A stretch of DNA of 37,733 nucleotides from Nemertoderma westbladi (lineage: Eukaryota > Xenacoelomorpha > Nemertodermatida > Nemertodermatidae), in the NCBI GenBank assembly GCA_032718475.1, contig JAUCBJ010002398.1, forward strand, positions 1 to 37,733. The letters run 5' to 3'. Shown piece by piece: positions 20,571 through 31,835 of the stretch; position 1 is the first letter of the stretch, and every line of letters begins with the position of its first letter. A program made the position numbers and the translations under genes. The notes under the pieces are model-generated. The model ran no database searches. It was given only the letters and a program-made list of their open reading frames with translations, and was not told the origin of the DNA.

Positions 20571-22311
20571 AATATCATAGTTAGATTCAGCTCGAAAATA
20601 CCTTTCAAAATATATATAATTTTATGTATTTACTAAAAGTCAAAATTTGACCAAAAAATCACTCAACTGTGGCCACTTTTTGTGATTTTGAGCCATATAT
20701 TCATTTTACTGTACACCACAGAGAATATTCTGTGGAAATTTTCTGAAGTTTTATTGAAATACTAACACCCAAATATACTATAGAAATATTAATACTAATA
20801 GAAATTGTCTATGGTAAAATTTTATGTTTTGTGGGATATTTCATCTTTTTTTTTTTATAATGTATCTACAAAACAGAGCTTCGTAATTATTTGTTTTTGC
20901 AGAACGTACTGATCAACTGATTCTATAACATAAGATATATTGTAAAGCCAATAACATGCTATTGTACAAACTTAGTATATGTTACTATGTTACTAAGAAA
21001 TACTGGTATATTTTATTTAGTGCTTTTATATAAAATCATACATATTTCGTTTGATGACATCCATTTTTTTACACCGGAGAACTATGGAACTCTATAGAAC
21101 GTTATATAACTATACCAATATAGTCCAAAATCACGGTCTTCCAAACAACCAAAAACTAGATAGACCTGATAGATAGCTTAAGTTATAAATTATGTAAAAC
21201 AATAACAATAGACCAAACAATGCATAAGTTATTGTCCAAAATAACAGGATTACCCCTCTAAAGATTTGCAGCTTATTTCCAAGGGGGTCCTTTATGTTAC
21301 TTGGTTACAAATACAATATTACACAAACTACACTAAAGTAAATATAACATAACGTAATTAGAGTACACAGTAAATTATTATAACGTAATAATTTACCTTA
21401 GTACTATTGTAGTTAGATTTATACTGAACACTGAGATGAGATATAACTGTCAATTTAAAAATACTGAAAGAGCACCAAACTTGTAAATTGAGAACAAATA
21501 TTATATTTATATAAAAAGGGAGAAGACCAACCATACTGGGTAGCCGCAAGGAGGCCGCGAAAATTTATGTCCAATAAATAAGATACAATTTAATTAAAAT
21601 AAGATGTTAATAATAATATTATAAAAAAGAAGAAGAAGAAAGACCATTATAGTTAAATCCAAAGAGTAGTGTAATGTAATGTTAATCATCGAATCTATTA
21701 AATGAACAGGTTTAGTTTCGTTGATGCTCGCCAGTATCATATGTTTGATTTCTACGGGATTCTTGGTGAACGACTCACCAATAATTTTGATGTTGGCCGG
21801 ACATTCGGACTTGCAAAGTTACACTATTGATGGTAAAACATACATATAATACGACACATAACAGGAGAATGAACATAAAACGCAATTCACTCGTTTTATT
21901 CGAAATTTGTTAATGAAACTGTTATAAATGTAAATCTTTGATATTTCCCATAAAATCAATAAATTGGCATCGTTTGTTCTAAATAAATATTGGTTAATAT
22001 ATTTCTGAAAAATGATTGTGTTGGTGAATATACCGGTATGTATGTAAAATGAAAATATCTAACAATCAAAATATTGTAAATTTGACAGATGTGGGTTGAT
22101 TTTTTTCTGCTTTTCAGTCGTGATATCGTCTTCGGGTTATTTTTAACGACTATCTCCAAATTTTGTGGTTTAATATATCTCATTTACTTCACATTAACAC
22201 TACATAATATTTGCGTGGGTAATACACATATCCAGACAGCTATGCCCTGAACCAATAACATTCACTGAGCACTAATCATCTATAATGCTAATATTTATTG
22301 TATACACATCA

Positions 22312-22334
22312 CCCCCCCCCCCCCCCCCCCCCCC
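22312..22334. repeat. Poly-C tract (23 C)
   Basis: Uninterrupted run of 23 C followed by TCACCCCAGCCCC. Confidence 0.95.
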
Positions 22335-23290
22335 TCACCCCAGCCCCATAACTTTCCCATCTGCAATTGAACTATCTTGTACACTACTGCATTATGCTTA
22401 TTATTATTACATTTGCAATCAGGTGTAGCACCGTCGTTGCTATGGTGATTGCATCATCAGCATTGAGGATGATAGAGTCATTGTAAGTTTTATAAAAGGA
22501 GGAGAATTGAATTCATTGAATAATATTGGACGGTTGAAGATGATATTTAAATATTTATCTATACAGCCGCTGGTGATTTCATGTTTGGAGCAATTCGTAA
22601 TATACATTTACCTAGCTTGCTTTGTGCATTACGTACATGGATAGTAAACCTACTGTACTTCAATAGGCAACCTTCCAACCACAATAAGATCCTTTATTAG
22701 TATAATAAATATTTCGTCACAATTACAGTAAATACAAATTTTATAAGAAATATCCAAAATACACATTTTGATATAACAAAAGTTAAATATTCTAGCGACT
22801 GCTTATTTATATAAACTTTAAATGTAGTTAATAATGTAAATGTTATTTTACAAAATAAAAAGGCGGTAGGCCTACTATGGAGCGGAAAGACCTGAACCTT
22901 AAAATAAAACTAATTTTTGAGTGAACTAATTTCACAACCTAATATTTGCCGTTTAGTTTGGCGTTATGGCCGTTAGTTAGGCCTACAGTAGTTTCTGAGA
23001 GGTGATTTAGCGGTACAGTTTTAATGATAATTAATATCAGTCTATTTGTGAAGTCAACTTACCTATAACATATTGAGCCCCCCTGTTTCTTGCGCGTGGT
23101 TTGATGGTGCTAAATTCTAGAAGTAAACAAAAATGGTTTCTTTCAAAAGTTAAAATATTATAATATAAATGGATCGAAATGGAAAAAGGTTAAGTCTTCA
23201 TTAAATAAGAATTTCAGTTGAATGCTTTCAGTAATGTGATGTGTGATGTCAAAAATGTAATGTCAAAACTACGAGCCAGCCTCAAACTGT

Positions 23291-23474
23291 TATAATTATA
23301 CTATGGCTGTTTTCTAAAGGTCTGTGTGTGTGTCTGTCTGCCTGTCAGTGTGTGTCGGAAGACAATATAATAACTAGCCAAGTATAATTATACTATGGCT
23401 GTTTTCTAAAGGTCTGTGTGTGTGTCTGCCTGCCTGTCAGTGTGTGTCGGAAGACAATATAATAACTAGCCAAG
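23291..23474. repeat. 92-bp tandem duplication upstream of the first transporter
   Basis: Units 23291-23382 and 23383-23474 differ by one base seen (GTCTGTCTG versus GTCTGCCTG). Each holds a GT-rich microsatellite segment and ACAATATAATAACTAGCC. It lies 130 bp upstream of the first transporter ATG, so it may be in the promoter or 5' UTR region. Confidence 0.9.
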
Positions 23475-23603
23475 CTATTATTAGCTTACTATTTCTATGA
23501 TGACTCCCAAGTTCATCATTTAAAATTTAGTATTCAAGCAGGTTAATCGTGTCCATGAGTTATTTTTGCTAATTTGATGACCCTTCACCCTTAGTTACAA
23601 AAT

Positions 23604-23958
23604 ATGGATGAAAGGTGTGCTGCTGATCAGAGTGAGGCAAACATTTGCAACAGTCAGATTCCCAATGAACCAAAATGTCCCAGTGATATCAACAGAGATT
23701 GGATGAAAGAAATGAGCGACGATACAAAAATTAACGACCATCATGCTGACAATCATTGTGGCTGGAAATGCATCTCCCACTACACTTTCGGCTGGTTTAA
23801 CAAGCCTGTTTGGTTGTTGGTAGTCCTTGGTTTGTTTATGATGGTTCAACAAATGCTTGTTAATGGATTTATTAATTCTGGTATTGAGACAATCGAGCGA
23901 AGATTTCATCTCACGAGCGCCCAGTCGGGTGTTGTTGTGGCCTTTTATGATATTGCGG
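23604..23958 (+). CDS. Organic anion transporter (SLCO/OATP family), gene A, coding exon 1
   Basis: OATPs are plasma-membrane, 12-span, sodium-independent exchangers of amphipathic organic anions. This exon gives residues 1-118 and one base of codon 119. A hydrophilic N-terminus ends in CGWKCISHYTFGWFNKP. The first membrane span follows (about 68-91, WLLVVLGLFMMVQQMLVNGF). Next is the conserved INSGIETIERRFHLTSAQSG and the second span's start (VVVAFYDIAG). The ATG context (A at -3, G at +4) is good. CCCTTCACCCTTAG just upstream could be a splice acceptor, so a 5' UTR exon is possible. Donor GTAAGA at 23959 is in phase 1, the same place as in gene B. With exon 2 the protein is 652 residues, a normal OATP length. 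Confidence 0.9.
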
Positions 23959-24116
23959 GTAAGAATATATTTTAAATTAAATATATCAATATAATATTAG
24001 CATATTATAAAATATATAATAATTATTATATAATATATTATATAATATTATCGAATATTATATAATAGCAAGGATTCCTTATATATATATATATAATATT
24101 TATATATATCACATCA

Positions 24117-25118
24117 GGGGCCGTTTGCATATAACAACCTTAACTTTAAGTGGCTATTTAAAGTTAAGTTAAGGTTGGCTCAAATTTAAATGGGTTGCAT
24201 AAAATTTTATTACAAACTTTAATTCCAACTTAAAATCAAAATTTGAAGGTAATCTCATACATACCTTAACTACACTGAGATCAACGTATATCATGTTTAC
24301 ATTATAAAGGCTTTTGAGCAGTAAAGTGATAGGCCTACCAATTTAATACTGTATAACTTGTTGATGTTTATAAGATGCAATTCAGCCAAACTCAAAAACT
24401 CAAAGTCAAACACGGCTGTATTAAATGCATTGTTATATGAAAATTAATCTTTTAATTATTTTTTCGTGAGCGATTTGAATTTGATATATATCATTTGAAA
24501 AGTAAATGTGAAAGTTTGTGCTTTTCATTGTTTTCAGGCAGAAAAACAGCTATCCTTTTTGTCCAGATGGCACTGATGGGAGCCCAGGCTTTTCTTTCGC
24601 TTAAATAACATTATTTTCATTATTTAGCGCAATTAATATTTTATTGTATCGTGTGGACGGAGTCACTTAAGGAATAATTAATTAAATTAATAATAAAATA
24701 AATAAATATTTAATTAAATAATTAAAAATGAAACGTATAACGTACTGTATGAATTTAAGGAATACCACAAACTGAAACTAAATTGCTGAGATGCAAGAAG
24801 CACTTTTATAGTAAATTATTAGATAAGTTGAACTTAGATAAGGTGGGACCTTAAATATTTTATGCAACTTTGTAAAGTATGACCCGAATTTATTTAAGGT
24901 GAATTTTCAGCATTGATTACATTCAATATTTAAGGTGAAACTTAAAGATAAGGTGACACTAACTTAAGTAGCGCCTTAAAACTATAAGGTGGCACTTAAA
25001 ATTGTGGATCACCTAAGTTTCGAAGGTGGCACTTACTTAAGGACGGATGTCGATATTTAAGGCATCACTTAGAACTTAAGGTGCACCTTAGCTAAGGTTG
25101 TTTTATCCAACCGGCCCC
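24117..25118. mobile_element. 1-kb non-autonomous inverted-repeat element in the gene A intron
   Basis: The ends are imperfect inverted repeats. The left begins GGGGCCGTTTGCATATAACA then ACCTTAACTT. The right, read inward on the other strand, begins GGGGCCGGTTGGATAAAACA then ACCTTAGCTA. The interior has many short palindromic phrases built from TTAAGGTG and CACTTAA, mostly at 24880-25090. No transposase frame was found. It accounts for most of the size difference between this intron (1358 bp) and the matching intron of gene B (169 bp). The target duplication is not clear. Confidence 0.7.
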
Positions 25119-25316
25119 GAATTTCGTTGAAAAATAGCTTGAGATATGGGTGTTCAAAAGTTGCATATTTTGGAATCATGGTATTTTATTGTATTAAATT
25201 AATACATTTTTTTGGAATCCTTGCATGGCCAGCTATCGATCAGTACCAACACTTTTTTTTAAAACCTTGTATCTAAAGGTTGCAACGAAAATATAAAATA
25301 TGTTTCTGTGTTTCAG

Positions 25317-26920
25317 GTATCCTCACCATTCTACCCATCAGTTACCTTGGCAACAAGAACAAGGCGAAGTGGGTCGCTGCTGGTGCTGTTTCTCAAGGTA
25401 TTGGATCATTTCTATTCTTTCTGCCCCACATTCTAACTGGTAAATATGTTGTAACAGGAGCCAAAGAAGCCAATTATTGTGGGGCAAGTGTTAGCTCAAC
25501 AACTTGCTTAAATGCTCCAACATCACACCTAAGTAACTACATGTATCTGTTCTGCCTCGCACAGATATTTAATGGGATCGGCATTGCAACACTTGGGACC
25601 TTGGGCTATACACACCTCGATGAAAATGTTAGCAAATCGAACTCTCCGCTCTACTTGGGTATATTGAACGTTTGCTCTGTTTTGGGTCCCGCTTTGGGAT
25701 TTGTTCTCAATGGAATATTTCTCAATATACCTACAGACTTTGTTTCTCAAGGGGTAGAGACACAGTCCATATTGTATGTTGGCGACTGGTGGATGGGATT
25801 CATTCTAGGTTCTGCTATTTGCTTGATATTATCTGTACCCCTTAGCTGTTTTCCGGAAAAACTATCCACTTATGATAAAGCAAATTTAGAAAGAAACAAT
25901 GAAGCCCATAATGTAGAAGCATTTGCGGGAACAGGAATTAGTGGCACTCTTAAGGAATTACCTATGGCTGTTTTCATTCTGTTTCATAACCCAACATTCA
26001 TTCTCATGTGCTGCTCTTGTGTATTCGAAGGATTTGTAATTGCCTCTCTTGGTACATTCATAGTGAAGTATTTTATAACCCAATTTAGTTTGTCATCCAG
26101 TTGGGCATCTTATGTGATGGGGTTTATAATGGTACCAGCTGGTGCTGGTGGGGCCATTACTGGTAGTATCATTTGCCGTAATCTAAAACTTACCTGTGTT
26201 GGTTTCATAAAGATGTGCATAGTTTGTTCTGTAATAATTTCATGTTTAAGCTGCTGCTTCTTCATATCATGCATTAGAATGCCCATGGTAGGTTTAAACA
26301 TTGGATACAGACAAGGTGAAGCAATTAATTCCAGCTTTATTGACAGTTGCAACACAAACTGTCATTGCAATGATATGATTTACCGACCAGTTTGTGGCAC
26401 CAACAACCTAACTTACTATTCAGCATGTTATGCCGGATGCGATGAAAATATAGAAAACTGCTCCTGCATCCCTGGCGATAACAATTTTGCAAAAGAACAT
26501 GTTTGCTCTTCTGATTGCACTTCAAGATATTTGTTTTATTTTTTGTTGGGACTTTTGGTTTATATGTTTTTTGTTATGTCTGTTCCAGGGATGCAGATTT
26601 TGCTTCGCTGTGTTTCAAACCAACAACGAAGTTTAGCTTTGGGTATAAACAATGTTGGTTTTAAATTATTGGGTACAATTCCTGGCCCTATTATTCTAGG
26701 TCATCTGATAGACTTTGGATGTGAGGCCTGGCAGTCGACATGCTCCGGAGATAAAACTTGTGTTATTTACAATAATCATTTGATGTCAGTGTGCTTTCTT
26801 GTGATAGTTTGTGCTGCAGCGATTTTGGATGTCTGTGTTTTCACTGCTGCCTATTTTGTTTATAAGCCACCTAATGCAATAGATGATGCACTTGTTGATA
26901 ATGAAATGATTGTATTTTAA
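25317..26920 (+). CDS. Organic anion transporter (SLCO/OATP family), gene A, coding exon 2
   Basis: It starts after TTTCTGTGTTTCAG and gives residues 119-652, ending at TAA. Family marks, in order: the ILPISYLGN region after span 2; LGPALGFVLNG; the OATP signature before span 6 (YVGDWWMGF, residues about 273-281, where most members have GAWW, so Ala is Asp here); SWASYVMGFIMVPAGAGGA; the Kazal-like large extracellular loop 5 (about 463-519) with about ten cysteines (CNTNCHCNDM, YRPVCG, CYAGC, CSC); then VPGMQILLRCV, NNVGFKLLGTIPGPIILG, and a terminal span ending AAYFVYKPP. The substrate cannot be predicted. A 126-bp patch near the start is nearly identical to gene B. Confidence 0.93.
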
Positions 26921-27279
26921 ACGCCTTAAATTTGAAATTGTTTGCATCATAATTTTAATTTACTTATATATATACAGTATATATATGTTTATTGAAGTAT
27001 TTTTCCATGAAATAATTATACGGCACAGAATAACTAATTCAATTAATACATTAATGTTTTGAATATTGTGTTTATATAATAATATTTGTTCATCCCTAAC
27101 ATTCTAAATTTACATTTTTCCAATGCTTATGTTTGCTTATTCAAGTAAATCGATTCTGACATGATCCAATAATATGCACTTTTCAAACTCATTATTATTA
27201 ATTCTTATTAAGAATAATTGTATTCCAGAATAATTATTCTGGATTTGGTGTTGCACTCAGCCATACATGTTCCTAGTCC
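26921..27279. other. Gene A 3' flank
   Basis: AT-rich. No convincing AATAAA is seen close after the stop codon. A palindromic TATATATATACAGTATATATA lies at about 26966. It leads into a truncated LINE. Confidence 0.4.
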
Positions 27280-30200
27280 GTGTCAAGCTTGGGGGAACCA
27301 ATGAGACACCTCCAATGTTATATAGTGTCTGGTTGGAGATGTGTACGTACATTGTACTTGACACAATGAACCCGGCGTAGCATTCTTGTGAATGTGCCAC
27401 CCAGAGATTTGGTGTCCTCAGCAGTTAGAGCCCAGCATGGACTCCCATAGAAGAGTACTGGAACTACTGCTGCTCTAAATAATCGGACCTTAAGTTTCCG
27501 ATTAATTCTCGGTGACTTCCAAATCCTGGAAAGCCTATTCAAGGCTGCCCATGCCTTTCCCTTACGTATTCGAAGGTCCTCACCTGACTTCCGGATCCAT
27601 GATCCCAAGTAACAGAAGTCATCCACATGCTCAAGCATACCATCTTTTGAGCTTATGCTCATCCGATCCGAGACTTGCTGAGGACTTTCAAAGGACTTAC
27701 TGAGAGTACTCCTAAGTCATCAGCAAAGTCTAGATCAGTTAGGTACTTGGCAGGATTTCCTCGACTTCTGGAGCCAGTAGGTGGAGTTATCATCACCCCA
27801 TCATCATTATGATGATCTAAAGACATGCGTAGAACATAGTCAACAACAATTATGAACAAGAATGGTGCAAGCTTGTCTCCCTGGACTACTACTACTACTA
27901 GGTCGAGCGAACTCGGACAGTGGAAATGAGATCCTTCCAGGCTTCTCGATTCTCCATAGTTGTCGCAATTTCGTTTCTCCCAAGTTCAGTATCCCTTTCA
28001 AGTTGATCTATATATGTTATGGCAGGTCGTCCACGACTACGCTTTCCATGAGTTGGTTGCCAGAGAAGTAGATCTGGTATGACCTCGTCTTTACTTCGCC
28101 AGCAGTGCCCACTGAATCTTAATCTGCTTTCACGGAGGGTGGTTGATACAGGTGGTATTGTACCATAAAGCTCGGCGTTTGTCATGTGTTGTCTCCAGCT
28201 GATGTTTAGGGCTGCCCTTAGTAGTCTTGTGTAGCAACCATCAATTCGTTGTTCAAGTGATTTAGTCAGTGTCCAGGTCTCACCCCCGTATAAAAATACA
28301 CTTTCCACTGTGGCTCGAAAGAACTTAGTCTTCAGGTGCCTGGAGAGATCTGATTTCCAGATGGTATCCATTTTTGATAGAGCTACCCAAGCCTTTGCTT
28401 TCCTAACTTCTATGTCCTTTTTGCTACTCTCTATCCATGATCCAAGGTACTGGAAGTCATCGACCTTCCTTAGTTGATTATTATCAATGGTTGTCAAGTT
28501 TCCATCAACATTAAAGGTCATGAATTCGGTCTTGGTAGCATTTATATGCAGTCTCCCTGGAGGATGCCCCATAACACTTCAAATGGTTCTGTGTCACTGT
28601 CAACAGTAGACACAAATGTTGTAGAACCATCGTATACTGATCTGATTGCTGAATAATTTCATCAGGAATCCCATATAATGAAAGTATGCTGAACTTTGCA
28701 GCAATCGAGATCAATGAGATTCCACGAAAAGAACCATGGAGTGTTAGGTTGCCCTTCTTGGGAACTGGCACCAACTTATTTGTTTTCATTTCTTGTGGGA
28801 CTCTTGTTGTTCGGTACATGTCAACTATGATGGGATAGACGAGCTTTAAACACTCAGGTATTTTAAAGACCTCAGGGGGAACATCATCTACTCCACTGGC
28901 ACGATTGGTCTTAATGCTCTTTGCAGCAGCCTTCACTTCTGCAAAGGAGATATCACCAAGGGGAATATCTGGGAGTACAGACCAGACACTTTTACTTCTA
29001 TAAAGTTATCAGGCAATACCCTGTCATTATTGAGGAGCTTTTTCAAAGTGGGCCTTCCAACCATTGAGGCGATTGGCTGGTGATTCAGCCTTAACCTTGG
29101 TTGTTGGTTGGCTTTTTCGACCAGCAAGCAAGTTGATCGATCTCCATGCCTGGGATGATTGCCTGCTGTCGTCAGCATCATTGATGGCATCAACCTGTTG
29201 GTATATTAGTTCCTGTAATTTAACAGAGTACTGCTTGTTCAGGGAACTAGATGCAGCCTTAACTGCATTCTTGGCCACTGTAGTCTGTTTGAGTCAGGAT
29301 TCTTTTTGCACCTTGTAGAGGTCATTTCGGCACTTCTGAATTTTGTTTCAGTCCAGGGGGCCTGTTTCCTGTTTCGAGGGTATACAGGAACTGTTTCTGC
29401 AGCTGCTAACTTAACTGCCTCTGTGAAGGCAGTATAGCCCTCACAGTGATCTGCCGCCTCAGAGGCAAGAACCTCATACCTGTTGCTCAGCTGTAGTGTG
29501 ATGCTGGATCTCACACGTTGCTGTTGCAACAGAGAGGACCAGTCATGCCGCGGCAAGGCAGATTTCGTTGTTCTGCTAGCTAGCACGCAGACTAAATCTT
29601 TCCTTGGCCACAATAAGGTGGTGATCACTGGAGAAGGGTCGTAGTGTAAATGCATTACAGTCTTGTATAGAGCTCCTGTATTTCCTACGAAACAGGATAT
29701 GGTCTATCTGGGACTTGTGACCACTGGGTCCACTATGAGTCCATAGCTTTCCAGTTCGCTTCTTGAACTGGGTTCCAGCCGAAAACAATCCATTTCCAGA
29801 GATAAAATCCTGAAGATGGACGGAATTTCGGTTAACACTATTGCTATAGACCCAGGGCGATGTAGGTGATTGATGCAGACTTGCATTAAAGTCTTCCAGG
29901 AATGTTAAGAATGCATGCTGAGCCACTTCATCAGTAGCTGCTTGTAGATTCTGGTAGAAATTTTCCACCTCCTCTACAGGGGCAACACTAGTTGGAGAGT
30001 AGCACACAATCAGAACCACCTTAGGAAACTTCTTAGCTAGTCTTCCAGAATATGAGAATTGGCAACGGATGATGCGGTTAGAGATTTGGTCTATTTTGTC
30101 CAATGCTGCATGTGCAGTTGGATTCATCAATAGACCAATTCCACCATTGCCACTATCATCTGCTGAAGCGAGGGCGAGTCGCCAACCGCCCCCCACCCCC

Positions 30201-30715
30201 ATGTCCTTAATCAGAACCTCATCAGTCTGTCCAGTCTGCATTCGGTGCTCTTGAACACCCACTGCACTAAGAGAAAGCTTATCTGCCAAGGCAGTCAGCT
30301 CACCTTGTTTGTCGCATTGGGGACCCGATTGTTAGGGTGTTTACTGAGGCTAGTATAGTGACTTGCCTCAGATTCACCAATGGCTTTGTTGGTCGGGGTG
30401 GAACATGAGAGTAGCCTCCAACTCCAGAATCCCTCTCCCCCTCACAATCTGGCCTCCGCATTACTAATGTAATCCATAGTGGCGGTTGGGGGGTGCTTTT
30501 TTGCCGAGTCAGCTCTCGGGGCAAATACCACACCCTGGTTTGCCATTCCACAGGGTGGGTGTCGCAGTGGAGTCAGATACGAGGCCCATCACCCATATCT
30601 ACTCTGGCGCACATGACCCACCATTGGCTGTGCAGCTCATCTGCTGGGTCATGCCCTGTACACCTGCTGCCAGGTGCAGGTGCTGTCACATGACAAAGTT
30701 GTGTACATGTTGATC
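27280..30715 (-). mobile_element. LINE family 1, copy 2, with a nested LINE insertion
   Basis: The same family as 15058-17721, with a longer 5' part. Minus-strand frames give a 5' region (about 30715-30300), then an EEP endonuclease (30289-29576) with VGVQEHR, LEDFNA (the usual Gly of GDFNA is Glu), SGPSGHKSQIDHILF and SSDHHLIVA. A linker follows, then RT fingers (KLVPVPKKGN, about 28770). About 222 bp covering RT motif A is deleted relative to copy 1 (junction near 28695), and a smaller deletion lies near 27690. RT palm continues at 27874-27660 (TDLDFADDLG), then thumb to 27280. The 3' end and tail are missing. The endonuclease resembles proteins often labelled craniofacial development protein 2-like. 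It is inactive. Confidence 0.88.
27886..28550 (-). mobile_element. Second-family LINE 3' fragment nested in LINE family 1
   Basis: A 665-bp insert flanked by identical 11-bp copies of GTCTCCCTGGA (27875-27885 and 28551-28561). Copy 1 of family 1 is continuous at this point, so these are target duplications. The minus-strand frame encodes the end of an RT and the C-terminal region (DDFQYLGSWIESS, KAKAWVALSKMDTIWKS, FLYGGETWTL, LRFSGHCWR, LLLWQP). It is related to, but distinct from, family 1. It ends in a (TAG)n tail (CTACTACTACTACTAG on the plus strand at 27886). The 5' truncation is typical of target-primed reverse transcription. Confidence 0.9.
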
Positions 30716-31323
30716 TGGTTCATGGAAAAGATGCTTTAGGCAACATCTATGCAGGGTGATGCTAGGTCTTGGAAATGGGATGTTACCATGGTTGTATAAT
30801 ATCTCATTGCTTACGTGTGAAGTACATCATAGGAAATGGAGCATTGTGGAGTTTAACTATGTTACTTTGGCTTGCGAATTTACCACATATACAGGATGTA
30901 AATGAGATGTATATGTGAATTAGAAATAGGAGAGATGGAAATAATACAGTACCAGCTGAGCCCTGCCCATCACTCATTATAATTATGATACCATTAGCCT
31001 ACATAATTATGATTGATCATAAACAAAATAATTACTACATACAAAATCACTATGAATACAATACCATGCATGCGACCAGTCACAAGACACCAACAAAGGA
31101 TGATTAATTCGCATATACAGTTTCAGCTGCCAAGTTAACAAGTCAACAGATGAGGATTGTACTATAAATGATTAGATTCTTCCGTTGAATGTTGCACCCA
31201 TGTTTTATGAAATTGGAAATGGTGACAAAATTAAATTGCAAAAGCAGAATTAATTGTAGAATTCAAAAACGTATTGAACACATACATTATAGTAACAACA
31301 TCAAATCTATAAATTCCAGGGTC
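30716..31323. other. Intergenic, no gene seen
   Basis: AT-rich sequence between two retrotransposon remnants, with no recognisable frame or repeat. Confidence 0.4.
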
Positions 31324-31835
31324 ATGGTTGCAACAGTTGATGGGAATCCCAAGACAACAGTAATATGATGTGCTACAGTCCAACCAATGTATCAGAGCCA
31401 GAACAAGCAGTCAAATTTTATGAAGATCTGACTGGATTTATAAAGGACATTCCAAAACATAGTGTCAAATTCATTACTGGTGACCTGAATGCACAAATTG
31501 GACCAGAAGACGTCAAAGATTACATACACTTCTTATATTATAACACCATTTCTAATAGAAATGGGGGCATACTCTTAGACCTAATGGAAGAATATTACTT
31601 GGTATCTATAAACACCACATTCAATATATGTAGGGCAAGCTGTGCACATTTCAAACCCCTATCAGAACCAACGCACAGTAGGACCACATCCTTATCAACA
31701 AAAAGTGGAGGAGCAGTGGATTGACTGCAGGACATACTGCTTGTTCAACCTTATTGACTAAGGTGATAGAATTGTGTCTGCAGCGGTCAACACACTCAAC
31801 AAGGAGCTGCAACCCCAAGACTTGCAAGCGAATCT
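31324..31835 (+). pseudogene. LINE endonuclease (EEP domain) remnant
   Basis: The plus-strand reading gives CYSPTNVSEPEQAVKFYEDL, then FITGDLNAQIG (GD.NA catalytic block), YNTISNRNGGILLDLMEEYY, LVSINTTF, and after a frameshift LINKKWRSS and a degraded tail. These match the middle and end of the endonuclease of a third LINE lineage, more diverged from the neighbours. Stops and shifts (for example at about 31366 and 31722) show decay. The 119-residue open frame at 31365-31724 is part of it. Downstream RT sequence is not recognisable. Confidence 0.78.

Larger units (their letters stand above)
20115..23290. other. Intergenic DNA between receptor and transporter genes
   Basis: No recognisable gene. 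It holds poly-G at 20345-20356, a set of GCGTTACAGG(C/G)-type repeats at about 20440-20570, and poly-C at 22312-22334. Short open frames (for example 20211-20555 plus and 21956-22183 minus) have no domain or sequence character that supports them. Confidence 0.5.

Noticed and set aside
25280-25316. Frame extension before transporter A exon 2 (and 34542-34620 before gene B exon 2)
   Set aside because: These are intron ends read through. The acceptors at 25316 and 34620 join correctly to the upstream exons.
27898-28572. A chimeric LINE with a foreign 3' end
   Set aside because: 11-bp target duplications and the uninterrupted related copy show a nested insertion instead.
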